A stretch of 64,000 nucleotides of DNA from JAFDZV01 sp035549015. Its GTDB lineage: Bacteria > Bacteroidota > Ignavibacteria > OLB7. The translations under genes were made by a program, and so were the position numbers. Shown piece by piece: positions 7,606-17,165 of the stretch; the stretch's first letter is position 1, and every line of letters begins with the position of its first letter. Under the pieces are notes generated by a model, which was given only the letters and a program-made list of their open reading frames with translations, made no database searches and was not told the origin of the DNA. The stretch spans positions 35,625 to 99,624 of the forward strand of contig DASZRW010000108.1 in assembly GCA_035549015.1 (NCBI GenBank), in the 5' to 3' direction.

Positions 7606-9809
7606 TCGATCTGAATCCACAGGCATCAGCGGCGATACTGCCGTATCGCGACGCGCACGAACACCTGCACGACGAGTTGCGCAGGCTGGACCTCTATCTG
7701 AAGCGTGCCATCGCCCGCTTCCGCCGCAGCGTGCAACAGCGTGGGGAGATGCCGTTCGCGGGTCTCTTCATTCCCGATGCCGAGGTGGACAATCTCCTCG
7801 ACGATACCGATGCGGGTGCGCCGGAAGGGGGGGAACTGGATGCCCGGATCGACGCGATGACCCGCTGGATCGATGCCCGCATCGATGCCAACCGGCGCGA
7901 ACGCGTACCGCTCCGCCTTGCGCATCTCGGAGACACGTTCGGGCTGGACCGGCGTGAGATGGAGATCGTTGTGCTTGCGCTTGCGCCGGAGATCGAACTG
8001 CGGTATCAGCGCCTGTATGCCTACGTCCAGGATGATGTGAATCGCAAGCGCCCGACGGTGGAGCTGGCGATGCGTCTGTTCTGCAACAACGAGGCGGAGC
8101 GCCTTGCCTATCGACGCTACTTCGCGGAGTCCTCATCGCTGCTGGCTGTTCCGCTGGTCACGTTGCACGAGGATCCGGCCGAACGCCCCGCGCCGCTGCT
8201 CGGCCACTCGATCAAGCTGGAGGATCGCATCGCCGAGTTCCTTGCCGGAAGCGATTCGCTCGAGGCGCGCTTCATCGTGAAGGGAGATGCCGTGCGCTGG
8301 ATCATTCCGGAGCATGGGCTGGACCGGCTTCTGTTGCGACCGGATGTACGCGCGGTTGCCGGGCGGCTTGCCGCCGATCGGGATGCCGATCACGTCTGCG
8401 TGCTCGAGGGGAGCGCCGGCACCGGCAAGAAGAGCATCGCCGGTGCGATTGCAAACGCGCAGGCGATGCCGCTCCTGATCATGCATGCCTCATCGCTGCT
8501 TCGCGGCGAGGCAAGCCCGCGCGCAACTCTGCGCGCCGCGATCCGCGAAGTCCGGCTCTACGCCGGAGCGCTCTACCTGGATGGATGGGAGCTGCTGGAG
8601 GATGATGCCCCCGGAGTACGCGAGCAGGCGGAGATGATTCTCGAGGAATTGAACACGGCGCCGGTGCGGATCTATATCGCCACGCGCCTTCCGTGGAAAC
8701 CGTCGCACCGGCTGCGCCGTCCGGTTGCGGCGTTGAAGATCGCCATGCCGGATGAACGCGAACGGATGGAGCTGTGGATGCGCGCGCTTGCGGCGAGCGG
8801 CGCTGAAGCCGATCCCGCCATCGACATCGCCTACTTCGCCGGTGCCTATCGCTTCTCCGGCGGACGGATCCTCGGCGCGCTCTCTCGCGCGCTTGTCCGG
8901 ATGCAGTTGCGCGCGGCTGCGGAGCCGGTGCTTACCGAGGACGATCTGCGGATCGGCTGCCGGGAGGAGTCATCGCGCTTCATCATATCCTTCGCGCGGC
9001 GCATCGAGCCGCGTCGCGTCTGGGAGGATCTCGTGCTTCCCGCCGATGTGATGCAGCAGTTGCGCGAGTTCTGCCGCCAGGTTCGCCATCGCACAACCGT
9101 ATACGGCGATTGGGGGTTCGCACACCGGCTCTCCAGCGGCAAGGGAACCATCGCCCTGTTCACCGGCACCTCCGGTACGGGCAAGACCCTCTCCGCGGAG
9201 GTGCTCGCCAGGGAACTCGGGCTGGATCTGTTCCGTGTGGATCTCTCCAGCGTGGTGAGCAAGTATATCGGCGAGACGGAGAAGAATCTGGACCGCGTGT
9301 TCCGCGACGCGCAGGAGAGCAATGCGATTCTCTTCTTCGACGAGGCGGATGCACTCTTCGGCAAACGATCGGAGGTGAAGGACGCACACGATCGCTACGC
9401 CAACATCGAGATCAACTATCTCCTGCAACGCGTGGAGGAGTACGAGGGAGTGATCATTCTCGCGAGCAACCTGAGCAAGAACATCGATCAGGCCTTCATC
9501 CGGCGCCTGCATTTCTCCATCGAGTTTCCGTTCCCCGATGAAACGTATCGCGCACGCATCTGGCAGCGCGTCTTCCCGAAGGAGACTCCCGTCGGCGAGG
9601 ACATCGACTTCTCCTTCGTCTCGCGCCAGTTCAAGATTGCCGGCGGCAACATCCGCAACGTAGCCCTGGCGGCCGCGTTCCATGCGGCCGAGGAGAATGT
9701 GCCGGTAGGAATGGAACATCTGATTCTGGCCATGAAGCGCGAGTATCAGAAGCTTGGGCGCACATGCGAACGGGCGGACTTCGAGCAGTACTTCGATCTG
9801 GTTCGCTGA
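7602..9809 (+). CDS. AAA+ ATPase of the eCIS (Afp15/Pvc15-like)
   Basis: 735 residues with two P-loop modules. The first (Walker A GSAGTGKK at 270-277) lacks the usual Thr/Ser after Lys in the first position and has no clear DEAD-type Walker B, so it may not hydrolyse ATP. The second is canonical: GTSGTGKT at 522-529, LFFDEAD at 577-583, a sensor-1-like ILASNLSKNID, and a likely arginine finger in FIRRLHFSIEFPFPD. The GTG start lies in the stop of the tape-measure gene, giving translational coupling. Homologues in Afp/PVC loci are required for particle production or cargo loading. The family is confident; the exact step in assembly is known only from relatives. Confidence 0.85.
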   Translation: MIDLNPQASAAILPYRDAHEHLHDELRRLDLYLKRAIARFRRSVQQRGEMPFAGLFIPDAEVDNLLDDTDAGAPEGGELDARIDAMTRWIDARIDANRRERVPLRLAHLGDTFGLDRREMEIVVLALAPEIELRYQRLYAYVQDDVNRKRPTVELAMRLFCNNEAERLAYRRYFAESSSLLAVPLVTLHEDPAERPAPLLGHSIKLEDRIAEFLAGSDSLEARFIVKGDAVRWIIPEHGLDRLLLRPDVRAVAGRLAADRDADHVCVLEGSAGTGKKSIAGAIANAQAMPLLIMHASSLLRGEASPRATLRAAIREVRLYAGALYLDGWELLEDDAPGVREQAEMILEELNTAPVRIYIATRLPWKPSHRLRRPVAALKIAMPDERERMELWMRALAASGAEADPAIDIAYFAGAYRFSGGRILGALSRALVRMQLRAAAEPVLTEDDLRIGCREESSRFIISFARRIEPRRVWEDLVLPADVMQQLREFCRQVRHRTTVYGDWGFAHRLSSGKGTIALFTGTSGTGKTLSAEVLARELGLDLFRVDLSSVVSKYIGETEKNLDRVFRDAQESNAILFFDEADALFGKRSEVKDAHDRYANIEINYLLQRVEEYEGVIILASNLSKNIDQAFIRRLHFSIEFPFPDETYRARIWQRVFPKETPVGEDIDFSFVSRQFKIAGGNIRNVALAAAFHAAEENVPVGMEHLILAMKREYQKLGRTCERADFEQYFDLVR

Positions 9810-9850
9810 CGGACCGGTGACTTCCGCAGACAGAGCTATACACGCACCCG

Positions 9851-12800
9851 ATGGGCACTTCGAAGGCAGCGGCGCAGAACGACAGCGTGCGGGCACCGGT
9901 ACAGACGCCGGCGCCTGCAGCGACGTTGCCGGAGCCGTCCGTGGCCGAACATGCCGGCGATCGTTTCGTTCAGCGCGCGCTTGCGGCCGCGGCAGGAGGC
10001 GGAACGCCGCCGCCGCCATCCACACTTGGCGCCCTGTTGGGCTCCTCCGCGCCCGGCCTGGCTGCCGGTGCGGCGCGCCGGCTTCAACGGGATTACGGCA
10101 ATCAGTTCGTCGGCCGGATGGTGCAGGCCCGGCTGACCGTGAACGAGCCGGGAGACCGGTATGAAGCCGAAGCGGATCGCGTGGCCGACGCGGTTGTTCG
10201 CGCGCCCGCCGCAGCGGTTGCCGGCGGCGAGCCGGCGATCTCCGGTGCGCAGGACACAGCCCCGGTTGTGCATCGTGCTCCGATATCACCCGCCCCTTCC
10301 CCGGCGGCCCGGCCGGTGCCGGCGCATACCGCCGCACGCATCGACGCGTTGAACGGAGGCGGGCAGCCGCTGGCCGGCCCGGTACGTTCATCGATGGAAG
10401 GGCACTTCGGGCAGGACTTCGGCGGCGTCCGCATCCATACGGACAACGGCGCCGCACAGGCTGCGAAGGAACTGAATGCGCGGGCGTTCACCATCGGGAA
10501 CAACATCGCCTTCGCCCCCGGGAGCTATGCTCCCGATACCGCCACCGGCAGGCATCTCCTCGCCCACGAACTTACCCACGTGGTGCAGCAGAGCGGCGGC
10601 GTGCGCCTTTCGCCGGACGTGACTCCCGCTCCGGCCGGCATGGTGCAGCGCGGTGGGGGCGATCCGCCATCGTCGACGCCCGCATCCGATCCCGGAGGGG
10701 CCAAGGGAGGAAGCGATGCGCCTGGGGATGCCGCGGCGCCGGCGCCGGCAACGGTTGGCGTGTACGTTGATGTGCCGATCCCCGATCTCACCGGCGCCGG
10801 GACGAAGGAAGGAGGCAAGGTCCCCACGGAGAAGGTGCTCGTGGGAGCGCCGGCCGATTCCGCCACCACCATCACGCTCTACGGCGTTCCGATGTCCGCG
10901 TTGTCGCTGACGAAGGAGGATGCGGAGAAAGGGGTAACGCTGGACAAGGCCGTTGCCACCGGTGTGGTACCGGGCGAATGCTCCGATACGCCGGCAGTGC
11001 CGGATACACCCGGCGTGGCGCCCGATCCCACTCCGCCATCCGTTCCGGCATCCGGCGTATCCAACAGCACGCCGGCTCCCAAGCCGGTGGATCCCGCAAC
11101 GGCGCCCTCGCCGATATCGCCGGAGGTCTCCACACTCTATACGCCGGACGGAGCCCCGGTCTCCGTTGTGGCCTCCACCGGAGAGGCGGCGATCGTTTCC
11201 ACCTACACCAAGTTCGCCGTGGGAGCCGGCAGCACCAGCCTTCTCGAGGCGCACGGTCAGGTGATCCTGATCGACGCCGGTATCTCCACGAGTCCGAACA
11301 TCACTTCGGAACTCGAGGCGGAGATCGCGGCAACCACGATGAAGCTGCTGCGTGCGAAGATCGGCAACCGCCCGATCGCGCAGGTGCTGGTGACGCACGC
11401 GCACTCGGACCACATCGCCATGCTGGACAAGATTGCGACGGAGTTCCCGATCCAATCGATCCGCATGAACGATCTGCAGTTGAAGTACGACAGCATGCAG
11501 AAGATGCTGGAGAAGGTGCGCCAGGGGGTTGAGCGGTACAAGGCCAACCTTGCCGATACCACGCGCACGCAACTCGAGGCCGGCAAGCAGGCATGGCTGG
11601 ACAGCAATCTGGATCTGCTTCAGAAGTCCCCTGCCGAACGCGACGCGAAGTGGCGCGAGCATGTGGATACGGAGGTCGCCAGGAAGCTTGCAGAGGTGCC
11701 GCAGGCCGAGCTCCAGGTGCTGAAGCAGAGCCCGGAGAAGAAGCTCTATCTGGAGTGGCAGCCGCTTGGCAAGCCAACGGAGCCGTTCGCGCCTCTCGAC
11801 CCGCAGAAAAGCGGCAGCATCGGCACGGACAGAATACAGATGGCGGAGTTCAGCCATCCGGAGCTCTACGAGCGCGCAACCAAGTTCACGGGGGCGGTGG
11901 AGGACGACAAGGGAATCGTCGACTCAACGGCCTCCAACTATCTGGTGCGTGTCGGCGATACGCAATTCGTCGTGCTCCCCGACCTGCGGCGCAAGGACTA
12001 CGCCGACGTCCTGACGGAGTTCAAGAATGCTGCGTCGAAGTTCAAGCCGGTGACCGTGGAGAAGATCCCCGCATACCGAATCTGGGACATCACGCACCAC
12101 ATGCAGGCCGGCTGGATGAAGACCGGAGAGAGCAAGCCGGCGGCTGCAAAGCCTGACGCTGCAGCGGCACCCGATGCCGCCGCGGCGCCAACCGATGGTA
12201 CCGCGGCCGCCGCAACGGCGGCGGAGAAGAGCGGATCGAGCGTACGAGCCAGCGAGTTCAGCAAGACCACGACACTCCTGCACGAGTTCCGCGACATGTT
12301 CCAGCCGGACGGAAGCAAGTCGCCGCTGGGGCGTGACTTCGCCATTGTCTCGGTAGAGGCGGATACGGCGGCGCCGAATGATCCGAAGAGCAAGGTGAGC
12401 CCCACCGTTCTCTGGATTCTCCGAAGCCTCGGCATCGAGCCGGTCCCCGCAACCAGAGGAAGCAACGTGGAGTTCCTGCAGATCCTCTCCTCGCAGGGCC
12501 AGACCTATCACGGTGTCTACGGGGCGGCATATGCCGGCGGCCGGCCCGCGGATCTGTTGCTGCTCCGCACCGAGGCAACGCTGAAGCAGTTGCACGAGGC
12601 GCAGAAGCAGTTCGAGTCCACGAAGGGGAAGGAAGGGCTTACGCCGATCGAGCAGATGCAACTCGCCATCAAGAAGCAGCAGGATCGCGTGGCGATAGCA
12701 AAGAAGGCGGATGCCGATGCAGCCACCGCGGCTCGCGGCAAGGGAGGAACCTGGGGGCCGAAGAACGAGAATTATGCGCCGAGCAAGGCGAAGATCACGG

Positions 12801-15800
12801 ACGCAGAGGCAAAGCTGTCGTTGATGCGGCAGGATTTGAACCGGCTGTATGCAACGAAAAAGTATCTCAAGACTCAGGTTGATCTGATCGAGGCGCTGAA
12901 GGAGGAATACATCCATGATGTGGACCAGGCGATAGGCCGCAGCCACCGCGACGATGCAACCGCGAAGCGAAGCTGGGTGGCCCCCGATCCGGCCGCCGCC
13001 GAGCCGGGTGCCGCAAAGGCTGCGGAGCTGCGGAAGGCTCTGTCTTCACTGAAGTTCGACGACCTCGCAGCCGTCGATCCCGAGCACTTCAAGACCGAGA
13101 CCGGTTCCAGCAACGCTGCATACAAGAAGACCTATGACGCGCTCCTTGAAACCACGTTCGATCGTGTCGTGGTGCCCGATCCCAGCAACCCGCACTTCGA
13201 TGAGGTGGCGCTGGTGCTGGTGCGCAAGGACGCGATAACCGGCGGTGCGGAGCCCGGTTCCGCGAAGGCGACCGCCTACGAGGCCTGGCGGCTCAAGACG
13301 GAGATCGATGCGCTTGCAACGCAGGTTGAGAAGAACTCCGAGGGGATGGTGGATGCTCGCGCCCGCCTTCTTGCGGACCTGGTGCAGTTGCGGCAGTTGC
13401 TCGATACGCACAAGGGAACGTTGGACCAGGGTGTGAACAAGCAGTTCCTGAACGACGAGGTTCAGACGCTGGACGCACGCATTGCCAAGCTGAAGGGAGA
13501 GGGAGAAGGCGGTGGCGGCAAGTCGGTGCATCGTGATACGAAATCGGGCGCGCTGGTGGAGACGGTGACCAACGTCGTCAAGCCGATGAGCGATCCTGCC
13601 GCGGAGGCTCCGAAGGATGCGGCTCCAGCCGCGGCAGCCGACACGCCGTCGCCCGATGCCGAGGCCGCGAAGAGCGATGCGGTTGCGAAGACCGGTACAG
13701 GTGAGGCCGCGGTTACCAAGAGCGACTCGCTCGATGTGCCGAAGGAGCCGTCGAAGGCTACGAAGGTTACCGGCGCATTGATCGAGGCTGCGAACCCGGT
13801 GATGGGTGTGGTGATGGTGACACAGACCATCACCGGTGAGGAGGCGCTGATCAGGAGCTTCTCCCAGGGAAAGGGAGGGGTGGTGAATCTCCTTGCCGGC
13901 ACCAGCCACAATGCGCTCGGCGTGTATGTCGGCATCCAGATGGTCCGCGGCGTGGAGGTGAATCCCACGACCTTCATCGTGATGTCGGCGCTGGATATCG
14001 CGCAGACCGTCACGCACGACTATGCGACCAACGAGCAGCGGAACGTTGCCATCGCGCAGTCCGCCGTGCGCAACGGCGTCAACCTCGGGCTGATGATCGT
14101 TGGCGGCATCCTGATGCGTGTTCCCAACCCTGTCTGCATGATTGCGGGCTTCACCATCACGATGCTTGGCGATACCATCATGGAGAAGCTGGGCATCAAC
14201 AGCTTCCTCGATCGCGCGTTCAGCTTCCAACCGATGGAGGTAACCGGCCTGTTCCAGGATCTGCGCACTGTGCTGGATGAGTATCGCATCATCGTTGGAT
14301 CGCTCCAGCTCGACCGCCGGAGCAACGATGACCTTGCGAAGCTTGGCGTTACCGATCCGGCCGCGTTCCGCCAGGCCGCCGAGAAGACCGCTGAGGAACA
14401 TCGCCAGGCGGCATTCTGGAAGGAGTTGGATGTGCTGACGGCCTTCCGTCTGGCATATGCACGGGCCCGTACCGGCTATGCCGGCCTGCTGGAGGTGGAT
14501 CAGCTGCGCGATCAGTTCCTGCAGCTCCGTCGGCTTGCGCACGACGACAGCCGCGGTAGCAAGTATCTCGAGAAGCGCTTCGACTACTGGATGGATCGCG
14601 ACGAACAGAACATGTCCATGGATTCCATGTCCGCCGACCAGATTCGCGGAATGGAACAATGGAGCGAGCTGGACGACAAGATCACCGACCTCGGGAAGAT
14701 GGTGCAGGAATCCGACCCGGGGGATGTGAACTGGAAGGATGTCTCCGAGGCGGAGCGCCAGGTGAGCATGATGATCTCCAACGCGCGCTACCGCCTGGAT
14801 CCGAACGCCTCGGGCGGCTATCGTACAACGGCACTTCTCACCGAGGGGACCGATGCCCGGCGTGTGTACGAGGAGGAACTCTCGAAGCGCGAGCACCGGC
14901 TCACCTACATGCGCCGCCGCCTGGCAATGGCTTCGGTTGGCGAGCGCCCAACGGTCTTCTCCTCTCCGATGCAGGAGGTGATGGCGGAGACCAAGGGATA
15001 TCCCACGGAGGGGCGGATGATCCATGAGCCGTTCAGTCCCGGAATGATCGTGGAACGGCTTCGCTATGCAGCCGACCAGTACGAGAAGCTGCTTGCACAG
15101 TGCCAGTTGCCGCCGGGTTTCACCGCGGCAGGTGTCCACGCGAACGGCGACGAGAACGCGAAGTACCTGGCATATATCGACATGCATCAGGACTACAAGC
15201 AACTGCTCTTCAAGGTGCAGGCGGTTGAAAGCGCATTGAAGGGACAGCGCGACGAAGCCACCAAAGTATTCCGTGAAGCAAAGCCGGAGGATGCCAAGCA
15301 GTACGCTGCGCAGTTCCAGCAGCTCTCCGATCGGATCACCACATTGCTCGAGCAGCGCCGCGTGCGAAGCGAGGTGCTTACCATGGAGGAGGCGCGCGAT
15401 CGCCAGGTGGAGATTGCCAGGAACGATGCATCCGATCTGGCGAAGGTTCTGGACCCGGAGGGGACGCAGACGCTTTCGCCGATGGAGAAGGATGCACTTG
15501 GAACCAGCGACATGCGCGAGGCCGGCTACGGGGCCGGCACCGCCAACGATCAGCTGCTCTTCGCGGCGCAGCAGCGTACGCAGCTGGCGTCGGGAGGGAA
15601 GATCATGTCCGGATACTACCGGTATGTGGGCTCCACCAGCTTCGTAGTCGGGGCTCCGGAGCGTACGGTGAGTGTTGCGGACAACGCGATCGTTACCGCC
15701 ATATCCAGGGGCGTGACCGCCACCACGTTCATGGGCGATCTTACGACAACCAATGTTGTCGCAGTCAACCAGGCCGCCCGTGCTATCTTGGGTTCGCGGG

Positions 15801-15928
15801 TCGTGAACGTGGCGGACATGAATCTCGTGTCGATAACCAGGAAGGATGTCCTGGGCAACGGCACCACAACCACCGACACCGGCGAGCCGATGATCCCGAC
15901 GGTGGATGCGCTGACGGATCACAAGTAG
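9851..15928 (+). CDS. Giant eCIS candidate cargo protein: DUF4157 core domain plus ComEC-like metallo-beta-lactamase domain
   Basis: 2025 residues, no signal peptide, 41 bases after the ATPase. Order of regions: a Pro/Ala-rich head; LTVNEPGDRYEAEADRVAD near 95; the eCIS core (DUF4157) domain at 174-247 with FGGVRIHTDN and HELTH at 239-243; a Pro/Thr-rich linker; an MBL-fold domain at about 440-890 with HAHSDH at 516-521, an Asp in VVLPDLRR at 711, HH at 749-750, and a ComEC-like end (FAIVSVEAD, LGIEPVPATRG). Helical coiled-coil stretches follow to ~1260, then an Ala/Glu linker, a hydrophobic Gly-rich region at about 1306-1450, more helices, and a Thr/Val-rich tail. DUF4157 domains mark proteins loaded into or linked with eCIS particles. 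The MBL core suggests a metal-dependent hydrolase, possibly a nuclease. Cargo status and activity are inferred. Confidence 0.75.
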   Translation: MGTSKAAAQNDSVRAPVQTPAPAATLPEPSVAEHAGDRFVQRALAAAAGGGTPPPPSTLGALLGSSAPGLAAGAARRLQRDYGNQFVGRMVQARLTVNEPGDRYEAEADRVADAVVRAPAAAVAGGEPAISGAQDTAPVVHRAPISPAPSPAARPVPAHTAARIDALNGGGQPLAGPVRSSMEGHFGQDFGGVRIHTDNGAAQAAKELNARAFTIGNNIAFAPGSYAPDTATGRHLLAHELTHVVQQSGGVRLSPDVTPAPAGMVQRGGGDPPSSTPASDPGGAKGGSDAPGDAAAPAPATVGVYVDVPIPDLTGAGTKEGGKVPTEKVLVGAPADSATTITLYGVPMSALSLTKEDAEKGVTLDKAVATGVVPGECSDTPAVPDTPGVAPDPTPPSVPASGVSNSTPAPKPVDPATAPSPISPEVSTLYTPDGAPVSVVASTGEAAIVSTYTKFAVGAGSTSLLEAHGQVILIDAGISTSPNITSELEAEIAATTMKLLRAKIGNRPIAQVLVTHAHSDHIAMLDKIATEFPIQSIRMNDLQLKYDSMQKMLEKVRQGVERYKANLADTTRTQLEAGKQAWLDSNLDLLQKSPAERDAKWREHVDTEVARKLAEVPQAELQVLKQSPEKKLYLEWQPLGKPTEPFAPLDPQKSGSIGTDRIQMAEFSHPELYERATKFTGAVEDDKGIVDSTASNYLVRVGDTQFVVLPDLRRKDYADVLTEFKNAASKFKPVTVEKIPAYRIWDITHHMQAGWMKTGESKPAAAKPDAAAAPDAAAAPTDGTAAAATAAEKSGSSVRASEFSKTTTLLHEFRDMFQPDGSKSPLGRDFAIVSVEADTAAPNDPKSKVSPTVLWILRSLGIEPVPATRGSNVEFLQILSSQGQTYHGVYGAAYAGGRPADLLLLRTEATLKQLHEAQKQFESTKGKEGLTPIEQMQLAIKKQQDRVAIAKKADADAATAARGKGGTWGPKNENYAPSKAKITDAEAKLSLMRQDLNRLYATKKYLKTQVDLIEALKEEYIHDVDQAIGRSHRDDATAKRSWVAPDPAAAEPGAAKAAELRKALSSLKFDDLAAVDPEHFKTETGSSNAAYKKTYDALLETTFDRVVVPDPSNPHFDEVALVLVRKDAITGGAEPGSAKATAYEAWRLKTEIDALATQVEKNSEGMVDARARLLADLVQLRQLLDTHKGTLDQGVNKQFLNDEVQTLDARIAKLKGEGEGGGGKSVHRDTKSGALVETVTNVVKPMSDPAAEAPKDAAPAAAADTPSPDAEAAKSDAVAKTGTGEAAVTKSDSLDVPKEPSKATKVTGALIEAANPVMGVVMVTQTITGEEALIRSFSQGKGGVVNLLAGTSHNALGVYVGIQMVRGVEVNPTTFIVMSALDIAQTVTHDYATNEQRNVAIAQSAVRNGVNLGLMIVGGILMRVPNPVCMIAGFTITMLGDTIMEKLGINSFLDRAFSFQPMEVTGLFQDLRTVLDEYRIIVGSLQLDRRSNDDLAKLGVTDPAAFRQAAEKTAEEHRQAAFWKELDVLTAFRLAYARARTGYAGLLEVDQLRDQFLQLRRLAHDDSRGSKYLEKRFDYWMDRDEQNMSMDSMSADQIRGMEQWSELDDKITDLGKMVQESDPGDVNWKDVSEAERQVSMMISNARYRLDPNASGGYRTTALLTEGTDARRVYEEELSKREHRLTYMRRRLAMASVGERPTVFSSPMQEVMAETKGYPTEGRMIHEPFSPGMIVERLRYAADQYEKLLAQCQLPPGFTAAGVHANGDENAKYLAYIDMHQDYKQLLFKVQAVESALKGQRDEATKVFREAKPEDAKQYAAQFQQLSDRITTLLEQRRVRSEVLTMEEARDRQVEIARNDASDLAKVLDPEGTQTLSPMEKDALGTSDMREAGYGAGTANDQLLFAAQQRTQLASGGKIMSGYYRYVGSTSFVVGAPERTVSVADNAIVTAISRGVTATTFMGDLTTTNVVAVNQAARAILGSRVVNVADMNLVSITRKDVLGNGTTTTDTGEPMIPTVDALTDHK

Positions 15929-15944
15929 CTCATCTTGGGCAGCA

Positions 15945-15952
15945 TATATTTG
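15945..15952 (+). promoter_or_regulatory. Candidate Bacteroidota -7 element TATATTTG
   Basis: A perfect TAnnTTTG match lies 17 bases after the cargo stop and 16 before the proposed start of the next gene. No clear TTTG at -33 is seen, so the downstream gene may have its own weak promoter or this may be chance. Confidence 0.35.
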
Positions 15953-15967
15953 CGAGAGAAACGTTCG

Positions 15968-16840
15968 ATGGTGGCAGAAGATCTAACGCACGTAGGGTTC
16001 GCGGACTCGTCCGGCGCGGCACATGCCGCATTGCTGTGCATACCAACGGCCGCGGAGATCTATCCGTTGATCTACGAGCCGATGTATCGCGATGCCGAGC
16101 TGGCTGCTCATCTGCTGCCGCTCGAAATGGCGTATCTCGTCGAGACGATCGATGATACTCCGGTCTCCTTCGAGAGAATGCAGGCATTGTTCACGGATGA
16201 TGCGGTTGCATTCAGAACATTGCTCGCGACGCGTAACCGGCTCTACGAGACGGTTGCCAGCGAAGGACGCATTCGATTCGGGTGCCCGCACTGTCCCGAG
16301 GGTACGGCTTCATTCGATCTGCTTTCCCTGACGTTTGCCTTGAACGCTCCGCCGTGGCCGATTACCGATCGGAATCGCATCTTCCTGGAGTATCCGGCGC
16401 TGGCCTCCGACCTTCAACCGGGAAGGCGCCCCCAGGGGGTGCCGACGGCTGCACATATCGGGGTAGAGACTCCGAGCGCGGCGCTCGGGCTGGTAAGCCC
16501 GATTCTGACGGGAACACTTCATACGATTGTTCAGGGGGAGGAGGAGAGGGCGCGGGAGCTGTGGGAGGTACCGTTCACCGATCCGCCGCCGGGGCGTGAA
16601 ATGTGGACGTACGAACGTCCGGGGTTCCAGGCCGCTCTTCGGCTGTGTCTTGCACTCCGTCAGCCAGGCTCGAATCTCGACGAGGGGATGACACCGGAGA
16701 TCTTTGAGAAGATGCCTGTGCCTGACTTCTTCTTCCTTGACAACATCTACTACCTCACACATTACGTAGATGTGGAGGATGCGGAGCGGGTTCGGTGTAC
16801 ATGCGGAGCGTGCGGCGGAATGTTTCTGCCCGTTCTCTGA
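15968..16840 (+). CDS. Unknown protein with CxxC pairs, last gene of the eCIS locus
   Basis: I do not recognise this protein (290 residues from the ATG at 15968; a TTG at 15935 would add 11). The ATG is preferred because a purine-rich GAGAGAAA stretch precedes it. It has no signal peptide or membrane segment. Two Cys clusters could bind metal: GCPHC near residue 96 and CTCGACGG near the C-terminus. The middle is Pro-rich with LTGTLHTIVQGEEERA, and the end has PDFFFLDNIYYLTHYVD. It lies 39 bases after the cargo gene on the same strand, so it may be a cargo chaperone, a loading factor, an immunity protein or a small structural part. Nothing in the sequence decides among these. Confidence 0.55.
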   Translation: MVAEDLTHVGFADSSGAAHAALLCIPTAAEIYPLIYEPMYRDAELAAHLLPLEMAYLVETIDDTPVSFERMQALFTDDAVAFRTLLATRNRLYETVASEGRIRFGCPHCPEGTASFDLLSLTFALNAPPWPITDRNRIFLEYPALASDLQPGRRPQGVPTAAHIGVETPSAALGLVSPILTGTLHTIVQGEEERARELWEVPFTDPPPGREMWTYERPGFQAALRLCLALRQPGSNLDEGMTPEIFEKMPVPDFFFLDNIYYLTHYVDVEDAERVRCTCGACGGMFLPVL

Positions 16841-16933
16841 GCAGTTCAAGTATCGAATGATCTCCTCGACCCCCGAACATGCATTCGGTTACACCCTGAT
16901 GTGACGTTTCTTGAAATAAATGTGCCTCGAAGC

Positions 16934-16964
16934 TTGCGAGAATACTTTCAGTGGTGTACATTTG
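16934..16964 (+). promoter_or_regulatory. Bacteroidota-type promoter upstream of the PD40/OmpA gene
   Basis: TTG at 16934-16936, 20 bases, then TACATTTG at 16957-16964, matching the TTTG-N19/20-TAnnTTTG consensus. Transcription would begin near 16971, giving a ~195-base leader to 17166. The 325-base gap 16841-17165 is AT-rich and holds no convincing gene; a 101-codon frame on the minus strand overlaps the upstream gene and resembles nothing. Confidence 0.55.
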
Positions 16965-17165
16965 CGACGCATCAAGAGTATAATGTGCGATTAGTCCTTG
17001 TTCGCGCATGTACTGTGGAAGGTAGGCGGAAGTATTGAGTTCGTGGTTATTCCTGTCCACGCTCCGGATTCATCCAGGATGAAGGGGCACTCGAACTTCC
17101 GAATCAGTCAAGTTCACGAGTAAGCCATACCAGAATGGTCTCGTGAAAACCTTGAGGTCCAACTC

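Noticed and set aside
13046..15922. A 958-codon frame on the minus strand
   Set aside because: It lies fully antisense to the cargo gene, has a His/Arg-rich composition typical of shadow frames in GC-rich DNA, and shows no domain.
16755..17060. A 101-codon minus-strand frame in the AT-rich gap after the eCIS locus
   Set aside because: It overlaps the end of the plus-strand gene, contains the promoter element of the next gene, and resembles no protein I know. Kept only as a weak possibility.
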